Virus record (IMG/VR): IMGVR_UViG_3300010885_011661
Location: 1 to 24,084 of that record
Length of the DNA stretch: 24,084 nt
Reading direction: 5' to 3' (one strand)
Origin: a virus
Below the pieces are notes generated by a model. The model worked only from the letters and a program-made list of their open reading frames with translations. It searched no databases and was not told where the DNA came from. Below are positions 5,699-12,319 of the stretch, piece after piece; positions within the stretch are counted from its first letter, which is position 1, and every line of letters begins with the position of its first letter. Made by a program: the position numbers and the translations under genes.

Positions 5699-7964
5699 TG
5701 TCGTCAAGAGAGATGGACAAAAAGAACCACTCAATATTGATAAGATCCATAAGGTAATAGAGTGGGCTTGTGAAAATCTTTCTAACGTATCTGTTAGTGA
5801 AGTAGAACTTGCATCAAGAATTCAGTTTTATGACAAAATTAAATCTACAGATATACATGAGACTTTAATTAAAGCTGCCTCTGAACTTATTACTGAAGAA
5901 ACTCCTAACTATCAGTATGTGGCTGGTCGGTTGATCAACTATAACCTCCGTAAGGAAGTGTATGGTAAGTATGAGCCAAACAGTCTATCTGCACACTATT
6001 TCTATGTTAAGAACGAAGGATATTATGACGAAGCATTAGTTGATGCTTACACTGATGAAGAGTGGAAAGAACTTGATCGTTACATCGATCACGACCGTGA
6101 CAATCTGCTGACATATGCAGCTATGGAACAGTTTCGGGGTAAGTACTTAATCAAGAACCGTGTTACTGGTCAGTTCTACGAAACACCTCAGATGGCTTTC
6201 ATGTTGATTGCCATGACACTATTTCAGAACTACAAGAAAGATCGAATCAAGTGGGTAAAGGAGCTATACGATGCAATCAGTACTTTTGATATTTCTCTTC
6301 CTACTCCAATTATGGCTGGAGTTCGCTCTCCTCAACGTCAGTTTAGCTCGTGTGTTCTTATCGAGACTGATGACTCTCTTGATTCCATCAACGCTACTGC
6401 ATCGAGTATTATAAAATATGTTTCACAAAAAGCAGGTATTGGTATTGGTGGCGGTTCTATTAGGGCTATTGGATCTCCTATACGGAATGGTGATGCTAGT
6501 CACACTGGTGTTATTCCTTTTTGGAAACATTTTCAGACTGCTGTCAAATCTTGTAGCCAAGGTGGTGTCAGAGGTGGAGCGGCGACACTCTATTACCCCC
6601 TATGGCATTACGAAGTGGAAGATCTTCTTGTCCTAAAGAACAATAAGGGAACAGAAGACAACCGCATTCGTCACCTAGATTATGGTGTGCAATTCAATAA
6701 GGTTATGTATGAAAGACTTCTTTCTGGAGGCAATATCACCCTCTTTTCACCTCATGATTGCCCGGATCTCTACGACGCATTCTTTCGAGATGTTGATGCG
6801 TTCCGTACACTCTATGAGAAATATGAGCGAAATACCAAAATCAGAAAAAAGACCATCGCTGCAATTGATCTCTTCTCAATCTTTATGCAAGAAAGAAAGG
6901 ATACCGGAAGAATCTATCTGATGAATGTCGATCATGTTAATGATCACGGTTCGTTTGATAAGAAGAAGGCATTGATTAAGATAAGTAACCTCTGTACAGA
7001 GATTACGCTTCCAACCTCTCCTCTAAAGGATATTAATGATGAAAATGCAGAAATATCTCTCTGTACGCTTTCGGCGATCAATATCGGAAAGATTAAAAAG
7101 CCAGATGATTTCGAAAAGCCATGCACCCTTGCGGTACGCGCTCTGGATGCCCTATTGGATTATCAGGACTATCCTGTTAGAGCCGCTGCTATTGGTACTC
7201 GCAATCGCCGTCCTTTGGGCATCGGTATTATTAATTTTGCTTATTGGCTGGCTCGTAATGACACTAATTATTCTAATCCAAACCTTGATCTTATTCATGA
7301 ATATGTTGAAGCATGGAGTTATTATCTTATCAAGGCTTCGGTAGACTTAGCTGAAGAATTCGGACCTTGCCCTAAGCATACAGATACTCTTTACTCCAGT
7401 GGAGTAATGCCTATTGATACATATAAGAAGGAAGTAGACGAACTTGTAAGTCCAACTTACAAGATGGATTGGGATAGTCTAGCATTGAAAGCTAGTGTAC
7501 ATGGTATTCGTAACTCTACATTAATGGCTCTAATGCCGTCTGAAACGAGCTCGCAGATCTCTAATTCTACTAATGGCATCGAGCCTCCACGTAGTCTTGT
7601 TTCTATCAAGCAGTCAAAGGATGGTGTACTTAAGCAGGTTGTTCCTGGTATAAGTCGTCTAAAGAATAAATATGAATTGCTATGGGATCAGAAGTCTCCG
7701 GAAGGTTATCTAAAGATTATGGCTGTTCTACAGAAATTTATTGATCAGGCCATCTCTGTTAATACATCATATAATCCTGCTCATTATGAAGACGGAAAAA
7801 TTCCTATGTCTGAAATGATCGGGCATATATTAATGCATTATAAGTACGGTGGTAAAACTCTTTATTACTTCAATACTAATGATGGCGCCGGGGAACTAAA
7901 CCTAGATACTCCTTTATCGTCTGGTGAAGTTGATGAGACGGATTGCGATAGTTGTAAAATCTAA
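5691..7964 (+). CDS. nrdA: Ribonucleotide reductase alpha subunit (class Ia)
   Basis: Large catalytic subunit of aerobic ribonucleoside-diphosphate reductase; it reduces NDPs to dNDPs with NrdB. It has 757 residues against 761 for E. coli NrdA. An ATP-cone begins at the N-terminus (VVKRDGQKEPLNIDKIHKVI), so allosteric control of overall activity is likely. Active-site residues are visible: C221 and C458 (redox pair, in FSSCVL and SLCTLSA), N433-C435-E437 (in SNLCTEI, thiyl radical site), and MPSETSSQISNSTNGIEPPR near the phosphate site. The radical-path YY pair is in KTLYYFNT. The C-terminal shuttle cysteines are C752 and C755 (CDSCKI), the contact for the glutaredoxin encoded at 12586. GAGGA at 5675-5679 serves ATG 5691. 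Intact, unlike nrdB. Confidence 0.97.
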   Translation: MINVVKRDGQKEPLNIDKIHKVIEWACENLSNVSVSEVELASRIQFYDKIKSTDIHETLIKAASELITEETPNYQYVAGRLINYNLRKEVYGKYEPNSLSAHYFYVKNEGYYDEALVDAYTDEEWKELDRYIDHDRDNLLTYAAMEQFRGKYLIKNRVTGQFYETPQMAFMLIAMTLFQNYKKDRIKWVKELYDAISTFDISLPTPIMAGVRSPQRQFSSCVLIETDDSLDSINATASSIIKYVSQKAGIGIGGGSIRAIGSPIRNGDASHTGVIPFWKHFQTAVKSCSQGGVRGGAATLYYPLWHYEVEDLLVLKNNKGTEDNRIRHLDYGVQFNKVMYERLLSGGNITLFSPHDCPDLYDAFFRDVDAFRTLYEKYERNTKIRKKTIAAIDLFSIFMQERKDTGRIYLMNVDHVNDHGSFDKKKALIKISNLCTEITLPTSPLKDINDENAEISLCTLSAINIGKIKKPDDFEKPCTLAVRALDALLDYQDYPVRAAAIGTRNRRPLGIGIINFAYWLARNDTNYSNPNLDLIHEYVEAWSYYLIKASVDLAEEFGPCPKHTDTLYSSGVMPIDTYKKEVDELVSPTYKMDWDSLALKASVHGIRNSTLMALMPSETSSQISNSTNGIEPPRSLVSIKQSKDGVLKQVVPGISRLKNKYELLWDQKSPEGYLKIMAVLQKFIDQAISVNTSYNPAHYEDGKIPMSEMIGHILMHYKYGGKTLYYFNTNDGAGELNLDTPLSSGEVDETDCDSCKI

Positions 7965-7987
7965 CATTTATAAAGAGTTTATAAAAT

Positions 7988-8677
7988 ATGAGTAAAATAA
8001 CTATATTTTATCATGTCTATATTCCAGAAGATCATCGTGCTGAATTCTGGAATTGGTGGTTGGATGAACAATTAGGGGTAATTGAAAAATCTGGTTTATC
8101 TAAGGTAGCAAATGTTAGACTTTATATTACTATGCCTGTATACTTACAACGGTTGGGGCAGTACGTATTTGAAAGTTTTAAAAATATAGTAGATGAATAT
8201 ATTAAAAAACGTTATGGCTTTGTTAGTTATATACAATATAGAGATGTCGGCGAAGAAAATTTATACGAAGGGGCCACTCTCATTCCTATGTGGGAATATA
8301 GTATAAATTTTCCTGGAGAAATAGTAGTATATATACATACTAAGGGTGTTCTAAGTATCGGAGTACAAACTAAATGTTGGCGAGAACTACTGAATGAGAT
8401 TATAATTAATCAGTGGAGAATGCGACTGTATGATATTAAAGATCATGATGTGGTTGGTGTTACGGATTTTAATCCAGCTATTATGAGTGGTAATTTCTTT
8501 TGGTCTAAAACAGATTATATCTCCACATTGCCAATGCCATATTACGCAGAAAATCGTTACAAGTATGAAAATTGGATTATGTTGAATAATCCAAACCGTA
8601 AAATAGTATTCAATATAGAAGGGTTCAATTTATATACTGATACTGTTATATACGACCAGTTACTAACAGGATTCTAA
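7988..8677 (+). CDS. Putative glycosyltransferase-like protein
   Basis: A 229-residue protein whose features suit a sugar transferase of the GT-A kind: VVYIHTKGV in the centre, a CWRELLNEIIINQWR helix, then HDVVGVTDFNP and SGNFFWSKTDYISTLP, the last like the SGNFWWA-x2-Y-x4-LP motif seen in hypothetical transferases of capsule and LPS loci. No classic DxD is evident, so catalytic activity is not certain. AAGAG about ten bases upstream supports ATG 7988. It sits between nrdA and nrdB, which are often adjacent in T4-like phages, so it looks like cargo inserted in the reductase operon. Its donor and acceptor are unknown. Confidence 0.55.
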   Translation: MSKITIFYHVYIPEDHRAEFWNWWLDEQLGVIEKSGLSKVANVRLYITMPVYLQRLGQYVFESFKNIVDEYIKKRYGFVSYIQYRDVGEENLYEGATLIPMWEYSINFPGEIVVYIHTKGVLSIGVQTKCWRELLNEIIINQWRMRLYDIKDHDVVGVTDFNPAIMSGNFFWSKTDYISTLPMPYYAENRYKYENWIMLNNPNRKIVFNIEGFNLYTDTVIYDQLLTGF

Positions 8678-8679
8678 AC

Positions 8680-8868
8680 ATGCCAGAATATATAAAAATT
8701 AATAGCGATATGTGGGAAGATGCAGGAACGACCTATAAAGTTATTGATTATTTTAGTCGAAAGCCTAGATCATCCGCTGTGGAACTTACACTAGAACATC
8801 CTAACGGGCAAGAAATACATAGAGTAGTACCATATCACTGGATCGAATGGATCCCAGACGGAGAATAA
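8680..8868 (+). CDS. 62-aa hypothetical protein
   Basis: Starts at ATG 8680 with AGGA eight bases upstream and ends at TAA 8866-8868, two bases before the nrdB start. The sequence ([20 protein letters not shown], then [14 protein letters not shown]) suggests a small beta-barrel-like fold with a Trp-rich C-terminal end. No known family recognised. Its last codons hold the GGAG used as ribosome-binding site by nrdB, so the two may be translationally coupled. Confidence 0.65.
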   Translation: MPEYIKINSDMWEDAGTTYKVIDYFSRKPRSSAVELTLEHPNGQEIHRVVPYHWIEWIPDGE

Positions 8869-8870
8869 AC

Positions 8871-9425
8871 TTGTCAGTCTTTAATATAGATAATAAAAAA
8901 AATCATCTTAGCCGTAATTGTTTTTTCGAGGAACCTGTAGATGTTGCTCGTTATGACAAGGTACGGTATCCTACGTTTGAAAAGCTAACTGAGAAACAGT
9001 TGTCTTTTTTCTGGCGGCCTGAAGAGGTAGAACTATCACGAGATAGTAAAGATTTTAAAGGCTTAAACGATCATGAAAAACATATTTTTACGTCTAATCT
9101 CAAGCGTCAAATCCTTCTTGATAGTGTACAGGGTCGTGCTCCATCTTTGGCTTTTCTCCCTATATGTTCGCTTCCTGAATTGGAAACCTGGATCCAGACT
9201 TGGGCGTTTAGTGAAACAATTCACTCCCGCTCTTACACTCATATCATTCGCAACGTCTATTCTGACCCTTCCAGAGTCTTTGATGAGATGTTGGGGATCC
9301 AGGAAATAGCTGATTGTGCTGCTAGTATCAGTAAGTACTATGATGAGTTGATTGAATATACAAATTTAGTAAATACTCATGGATATGAGTCAGAAATTGA
9401 AATTATCCAAGAAGAAAAGGAGTAA
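8871..9425 (+). CDS. nrdB: NrdB N-terminal half (split small subunit, cistron a)
   Basis: First half of the class Ia ribonucleotide reductase small subunit, which holds the diiron-tyrosyl radical. Start chosen at TTG 8871 because CGGAG (8859-8863) is seven bases upstream. With that start the residues fall on the E. coli numbers: W48, iron ligands D84 (LLDSVQG), E115 and H118, radical Y122 ([12 protein letters not shown]). An in-frame ATG at 8847 lacks a ribosome-binding site. The frame ends after 184 residues at TAA 9423-9425, in the linker after YYDELIE, although E. coli NrdB continues for about 190 more. The remainder is encoded from ATG 9428 in the -1 frame. It lacks the other ligands (E204, E238, H241), so it cannot form a radical cofactor alone. 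Confidence 0.92.
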   Translation: MSVFNIDNKKNHLSRNCFFEEPVDVARYDKVRYPTFEKLTEKQLSFFWRPEEVELSRDSKDFKGLNDHEKHIFTSNLKRQILLDSVQGRAPSLAFLPICSLPELETWIQTWAFSETIHSRSYTHIIRNVYSDPSRVFDEMLGIQEIADCAASISKYYDELIEYTNLVNTHGYESEIEIIQEEKE

Positions 9426-9430
9426 TAATG
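9416..9430 (+). promoter_or_regulatory. Restart site between the two nrdB cistrons
   Basis: AAAGGAG at 9416-9422 is a near-perfect ribosome-binding site five bases before ATG 9428. The upstream cistron stops at TAA 9423-9425 within TAATAATG. This geometry favours termination-reinitiation. The downstream frame is open only back to 9401, so a -1 slip at the AAG codon (9417-9419) could instead give a fused protein, but no classic slippery heptamer is present. Confidence 0.65.
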
Positions 9431-9530
9431 AAACACGTATTAACACAATATGAACATAAAAAGAGACTATGGTTGACACTAAATGCAGTTAATGCATTAG
9501 AAGGTGTTCGCTTCTACGTTTCGTTTGCAT
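9428..9530 (+). CDS. nrdB: NrdB C-terminal half (cistron b), exon 1
   Basis: ATG 9428 opens the second NrdB frame. It reads MKHVLTQYEHKKRLWL, then AVNALEGVRFYVSFA, which aligns with the E. coli helix ending VNALEAIRFYVSFA. Exon 1 ends at T9530, the first base of a Cys codon; the genomic frame would otherwise hit TAG at 9530-9532. After removal of 9531-10635 the exons join in frame (103 + 482 bases = 195 codons), restoring A-C-S-W-A-F-A-E, the NrdB segment that carries the iron ligand equivalent to E204. Spliced product: 194 residues. Confidence 0.9.
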
Positions 9531-9683
9531 AGACATATATGTGCAATTAAAATGCTGTTAATTGCTGGAAACTCCTTAGAGCCTACATGCTACAATATCA
9601 TGTAATATGATATGAATGCTTTAATAAGTTGTAGGATTGGACAATCAGCAGCTAACACTTTTGCTTGAAGATGGGTATTTTTT

Positions 9684-9691
9684 TATAAATA
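9684..9691 (+). promoter_or_regulatory. Late-type promoter inside the intron P6 loop
   Basis: TATAAATA, identical to the T4 late promoter box, 22 bases before the homing endonuclease ATG at 9714. In T4 the td intron nuclease I-TevI is likewise driven by a late promoter within the intron. CTATAT (9693-9698) can pair with ATATAG (9718-9723) across the TAGGAG ribosome-binding site and the ATG, and a transcript starting near 9697 would lose most of the first arm. Match seen; regulation inferred. Confidence 0.55.
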
Positions 9692-9713
9692 ACTATATAT
9701 TAGGAGATAAACT

Positions 9714-10568
9714 ATGACATATAGAAAGATTTATAAAAAACATCATGGCAGTATTCCTGTTGATGATACAGGAAGAACTTATGATATCCATCATATCGAC
9801 GGTGATAGAAAAAACAATGATATAAAAAATCTTGTTGCACTATCTATCGAAGACCACTATCTAATACACCTAGAACAAAATGATTATCAAGCCGCAGCCG
9901 CAATAAGAATGCGTTGGGATAAAGATATCGCTGAAATATCAAAACTAAATTCTATTGCAGCTAAAAAAAGAGTTTCGGGAGGTATTCATCATTGGCTAGG
10001 TGATGGTAGTTATCAGAGAGACCAACAAGAAAAGTTGAAATCTTCTGGTGATTATTATCAATATTCACAAATTCATAAAGATAACATTTCTCATAGAAAT
10101 AAAGAATATTCTTCACAAGGAATACATAATTTTCAGACTGAAGAATCAAGAAATGCAGTGTCAGAAAGAAACCGTAAAAATATTGAAGCGGGAATTCATC
10201 CCTTTTGTAAAGGAATCGGTGCGGAAAATAGTAGAAACCGTATTATTGACGGCACACATCATTTCTTGAATAGCGACATCCAACGTAACAACTCAATGAA
10301 AGCTAAATTAGTCAATTCAATTAGAGTAAAACGTATCGATGTTGCGACAAATGATGAAGTTATCTTTATTGGAATATCAGATGCAATTAAACATACTCCT
10401 AACACAAAACGAAGAAGTATACAAAAAGCATATGAAACAGGAAAAAAATATTGTGGATATATGTGGATATCTTTAGGCAAAGGTGGAAGTTCAACGACTA
10501 TCTCTTCGGAGAGTACTGATCAAGTGATCGGGAAACACAGCACACCTTTTGGTGATGATATAGTCTGA
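9714..10568 (+). CDS. HNH homing endonuclease in nrdB intron
   Basis: Intron-encoded nuclease of 284 residues that would cut intronless nrdB alleles and spread the intron. The HNH core is near the N-terminus (H26-H27 in YDIHHIDGDRKNN, N34-N35, N39, H48). Next come four short G-[IT]-H-x-[FW] units at 90, 136, 160 and 180, spaced like NUMOD3-type DNA-binding repeats, and then an IENR1-like domain at about 203-254 (IDVATNDEVIFIGISDAI... GYMWISL). TAGGAG lies seven bases before ATG 9714. Residues 255-284 are encoded by the ribozyme core (P6 3' strand to P7), and the TGA directly follows P7, so this tail is ribozyme sequence read as protein. Translation would disturb folding of the intron, so timing of expression matters. 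Confidence 0.9.
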   Translation: MTYRKIYKKHHGSIPVDDTGRTYDIHHIDGDRKNNDIKNLVALSIEDHYLIHLEQNDYQAAAAIRMRWDKDIAEISKLNSIAAKKRVSGGIHHWLGDGSYQRDQQEKLKSSGDYYQYSQIHKDNISHRNKEYSSQGIHNFQTEESRNAVSERNRKNIEAGIHPFCKGIGAENSRNRIIDGTHHFLNSDIQRNNSMKAKLVNSIRVKRIDVATNDEVIFIGISDAIKHTPNTKRRSIQKAYETGKKYCGYMWISLGKGGSSTTISSESTDQVIGKHSTPFGDDIV

Positions 10569-10635
10569 TCTTATGGGAAACTATAAGCAGGGTAAGACCC
10601 GGAAAAGAAATAACGAATCTTTTCGAACACATATG

Positions 10636-11117
10636 GTAGCTGGGCATTCGCGGAAGTCAAAAAGATGGAGGGCAACGCGAAGATTATCAAACTCATCGCC
10701 CGTGATGAGAATGTTCACCTCGCCTCAACTCAGCAGCTCCTCAAACTTCTACCGAAAGAAGATGCAGACTTTGCACGCATACAAGAAGAGACACGATCTG
10801 AGTGTATTGACATATTTTATAAAGTGGTCGAGCAAGAAAAGAACTGGGCACGTTATCTATTTAAAGATGGTTCGATGATCGGTCTAAACGAAAAGCTACT
10901 GTGCTCTTATGTAGAATGGATTGCGGATAAACGTATGAGAGCTATTGGTCTCGATTCTCAATATAAGGCGAGTAGTAATCCACTACCTTGGACACAACGC
11001 TGGATAGCTGGATCAGATGTACAAGTAGCACCACAAGAAACACAAATTTCATCTTACCTTACTGGTTCGGTTAAACAAGATGTTACACAAGATTCATTTA
11101 AAGGTTTTTCTTTATGA
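10636..11117 (+). CDS. nrdB: NrdB C-terminal half (cistron b), exon 2
   Basis: Second exon of the split small subunit. It opens with the last two bases of a Cys codon and reads SWAFAEVKKMEGNAKIIKL onward. In the spliced 194-residue protein the iron ligands are E41 (AFAE), E59 and H62 (ARDENVH), the equivalents of E. coli E204, E238 and H241. The segment DGSMIGLNEKLLCSYVEWI and the VQVAPQETQISSYL stretch near the C-terminus match NrdB closely. The end DSFKGFSL is the tail that docks on NrdA. Radical-site Tyr and the other three ligands are on cistron a, so both polypeptides must assemble. The stop overlaps the next gene by four bases (ATGA, 11114-11117). Confidence 0.95.
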
Positions 11118-11302
11118 GAACAAAAGAAGAAGTTCTTTTTAATTTAGAGCATCGTGAAAAAATCTGCTGGGCTATGGCAGGAGTATTCCTACGTAATAAA
11201 GACGCGCATGGTATCCATGACATGGGTGTAGAAATTCAAGCGTTACAAAGAGCTATTCAAGAAATAAAAAATTTAGAGGACTCAAATAATGAAATGGATT
11301 AA
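11114..11302 (+). CDS. 62-aa hypothetical protein
   Basis: Starts in an ATGA overlap with the nrdB stop (ATG 11114); AAAGG at 11098-11102 may serve as ribosome-binding site. The product is mostly helical and charged (RTKEEVLFNLEHREKICWAM, then VEIQALQRAIQEIKNLE), consistent with a small two-helix or coiled-coil protein. No motif recognised. The next ORF starts before its stop (ATG 11289). Confidence 0.65.
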   Translation: MRTKEEVLFNLEHREKICWAMAGVFLRNKDAHGIHDMGVEIQALQRAIQEIKNLEDSNNEMD

Positions 11303-11423
11303 CTGCTCCGATTGCGGTGAAGAGTTTAGAGTCATTAGCGAAAGTCTAGAACCAGTAACATATTGTCCGTTGTGTGGCAATGTTCTGGAGGAAGAACTAG
11401 ATGAAGATGAAGAGGATTTCTAG
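11289..11423 (+). CDS. 44-aa zinc-ribbon protein
   Basis: ATG 11289 with GAGGA eight bases upstream (11276-11280), stop TAG 11421-11423. Two zinc knuckles, C6-x2-C9-G and C26-x2-C29-G, separated by 16 residues, are the plan of a rubredoxin-type zinc ribbon. A very acidic tail (EEELDEDEEDF) follows. Small zinc-ribbon proteins in phages may act as regulators or metal proteins; the target cannot be told. The overlap with the preceding gene and the Cys pattern make coding likely although it is short. Confidence 0.7.
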   Translation: MKWINCSDCGEEFRVISESLEPVTYCPLCGNVLEEELDEDEEDF

Positions 11424-11425
11424 TT

Positions 11426-11433
11426 AATAAATA
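11426..11433 (+). promoter_or_regulatory. Near-match to the late promoter box
   Basis: AATAAATA, one mismatch from TATAAATA, followed by AC as at 3225 and 9684. It lies in the only gap before the GIY-YIG gene, 34 bases before its chosen start. Homing endonuclease genes in T4-like phages are often late-expressed, which fits, but one mismatch in an A/T-rich gap is weak evidence. Confidence 0.3.
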
Positions 11434-11466
11434 ACTCCACTACTCTTTTTATTGTGGAGCGATATT

Positions 11467-11907
11467 TTGGCTTGGGTGTATAAAAATGAAGAGGTCCACG
11501 AGTTACCTGTGGATTGTGAAGCATTCGTGTATTTAATTACCAACAAAACAAATAATATGATGTATGTTGGTAAAAAACTAGCAAAGTTTAAAACTACAAA
11601 ACCGCCTCTTAAGGGTAAAAAGAATAAAAGAAGATCTACTAAAGAAAGCGATTGGCAAGATTACTGGGGGTCTAGTGAACGTCTTAAAGCAGATGTTGAT
11701 CTACTAGGCCCCGAAAACTTTATTAGAGAGATCTTGCATTTTTGTCCAAGTAGAGGTATTGCGAGCTATCTAGAAGCAAAAGTGCAATTCGAACGCCGTG
11801 TTCTAGAGACAGATAATTATTATAATGGTATTATTAATGTGCGTATAGGAGGATCTAATATCCTCAAAGAATATTTAAAAACATTAAACGATAAAGGAAT
11901 CCCATGA
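11467..11907 (+). CDS. GIY-YIG family nuclease, likely free-standing homing endonuclease
   Basis: About 146 residues with a GIY-YIG-like N-terminal domain: FVYLITNKTNNMMYVGKK takes the place of the GIY and YIG strands, followed by a basic patch (KGKKNKRRSTKESD), YWGSS, and FIREILHFCPS ahead of ASYLEAK, where the Glu of the catalytic core usually lies. Phage Seg-type endonucleases have this plan. Start: TTG 11467 is seven bases after GGAG (11456-11459); a TTG at 11452 lacks a ribosome-binding site. With no intron around it, it would be a free-standing element. It lies 350 bases after nrdB exon 2, so together with the HNH gene two mobile nucleases flank that exon. A host-DNA-degrading role is also possible. 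Confidence 0.7.
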   Translation: MAWVYKNEEVHELPVDCEAFVYLITNKTNNMMYVGKKLAKFKTTKPPLKGKKNKRRSTKESDWQDYWGSSERLKADVDLLGPENFIREILHFCPSRGIASYLEAKVQFERRVLETDNYYNGIINVRIGGSNILKEYLKTLNDKGIP

Positions 11908-11908
11908 G

Positions 11909-12304
11909 TTGTCCCAGGTACTTGAACATAAGCATTTAATTGTACGTGCTGAACTAAACAATCCTCCTAAATGTACAACAGCTATTAATCTATGGATGAA
12001 GAGTCTCATCGAACAAATCGGTATGAAGATTCTCATGGGTCCGTATTCAGTATATTCTGAAATGGTAGGCAATCAAGGATTGACAGCAGTCACTATAATT
12101 GAAACGAGTCACATTAGCGTCCATGTTTGGGATGAGTGTGAACCTGCCTTAATGCAGATGGATGTTTATACCTGTTCTACGCTCAATATTCAAGATGTAT
12201 TTGCAGCTATTGAATCTTTTGAACCATCTAAAGTAGAATACACCTACTTAGATAGAGAGCGAGGCTTGACTTTATTGGATAAAGGTGCTAAATATAATAA
12301 TTAA
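11909..12304 (+). CDS. speD: SpeD-like pyruvoyl-dependent decarboxylase
   Basis: Member of the S-adenosylmethionine decarboxylase (SpeD) family, which self-cleaves to make a pyruvoyl cofactor and feeds aminopropyl groups into spermidine synthesis. The 131 residues match the bacterial class 1B length. S67 (in ETSHIS) is the expected cleavage serine, H72 (SVHVWDE) and C89 (DVYTCS) the processing and catalytic residues. The residue just before the serine is Thr66, where Glu is usual. Start TTG 11909: the ATG at 11904 reads a 12-codon dead end. AAAGG at 11893-11897 is 11 bases upstream. Some phage SpeD relatives are reported to decarboxylate ornithine or arginine instead of AdoMet, so the substrate is open. 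No spermidine synthase is in the window. Confidence 0.8.
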   Translation: MSQVLEHKHLIVRAELNNPPKCTTAINLWMKSLIEQIGMKILMGPYSVYSEMVGNQGLTAVTIIETSHISVHVWDECEPALMQMDVYTCSTLNIQDVFAAIESFEPSKVEYTYLDRERGLTLLDKGAKYNN

Positions 12305-12319
12305 CAGGAGTGATATATA

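Larger units (their letters stand above)
9531..10635 (+). ncRNA. Group I intron in nrdB (IA-like), self-splicing
   Basis: 1105-base intron with a drawable core. P1: exon UUGCAU (9525-9530) with guide GUGCAA (9541-9546), U-G pair at the splice site. P3: UGCUGU (9553-9558) with ACAGCA (10537-10542). P4: 9563-9567 with 9646-9650. A P5 arm: CCUACA (9582-9587) with UGUAGG (9630-9635), capped by a 7-bp hairpin at 9595-9613. P6: 9656-9664 with 10477-10485. P7: GACUAU (10496-10501) with AUAGUC (10560-10565), within the conserved GUUCAACGACUA. Two hairpins between P7 and P3 (10501-10512 with a UUCG loop, and 10516-10531) match the P7.1/P7.2 insert typical of IA introns. P8: 10543-10554. P9: 10570-10587 with a GAAA loop. 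The intron ends in G10635. Subgroup is inferred. Confidence 0.93.

Noticed and set aside
8847-8871. ATG 8847 as nrdB start
   Set aside because: No ribosome-binding site, overlaps the previous gene by 22 bases; TTG 8871 has CGGAG at the right distance and gives E. coli-identical residue numbers.
9401-9427. Programmed -1 frameshift joining the two NrdB parts
   Set aside because: No X-XXY-YYZ heptamer; only a single AAG could slip. The strong RBS and ATG make reinitiation the simpler reading. Not excluded, so kept in the finding as an alternative.
10573-10878. 101-residue ORF over the intron end and exon 2
   Set aside because: Wrong frame over the conserved NrdB exon; starts in the P9 region of the intron; a shadow.
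11904-11939. ATG 11904 as speD start
   Set aside because: Its frame ends after eleven codons; SpeD homology runs in the frame of TTG 11909.
12266-12298. TTGACT and TATAAT before the gene at 12320
   Set aside because: Spacer of 21 bases is too long, and the -35-like part is in the speD coding sequence.
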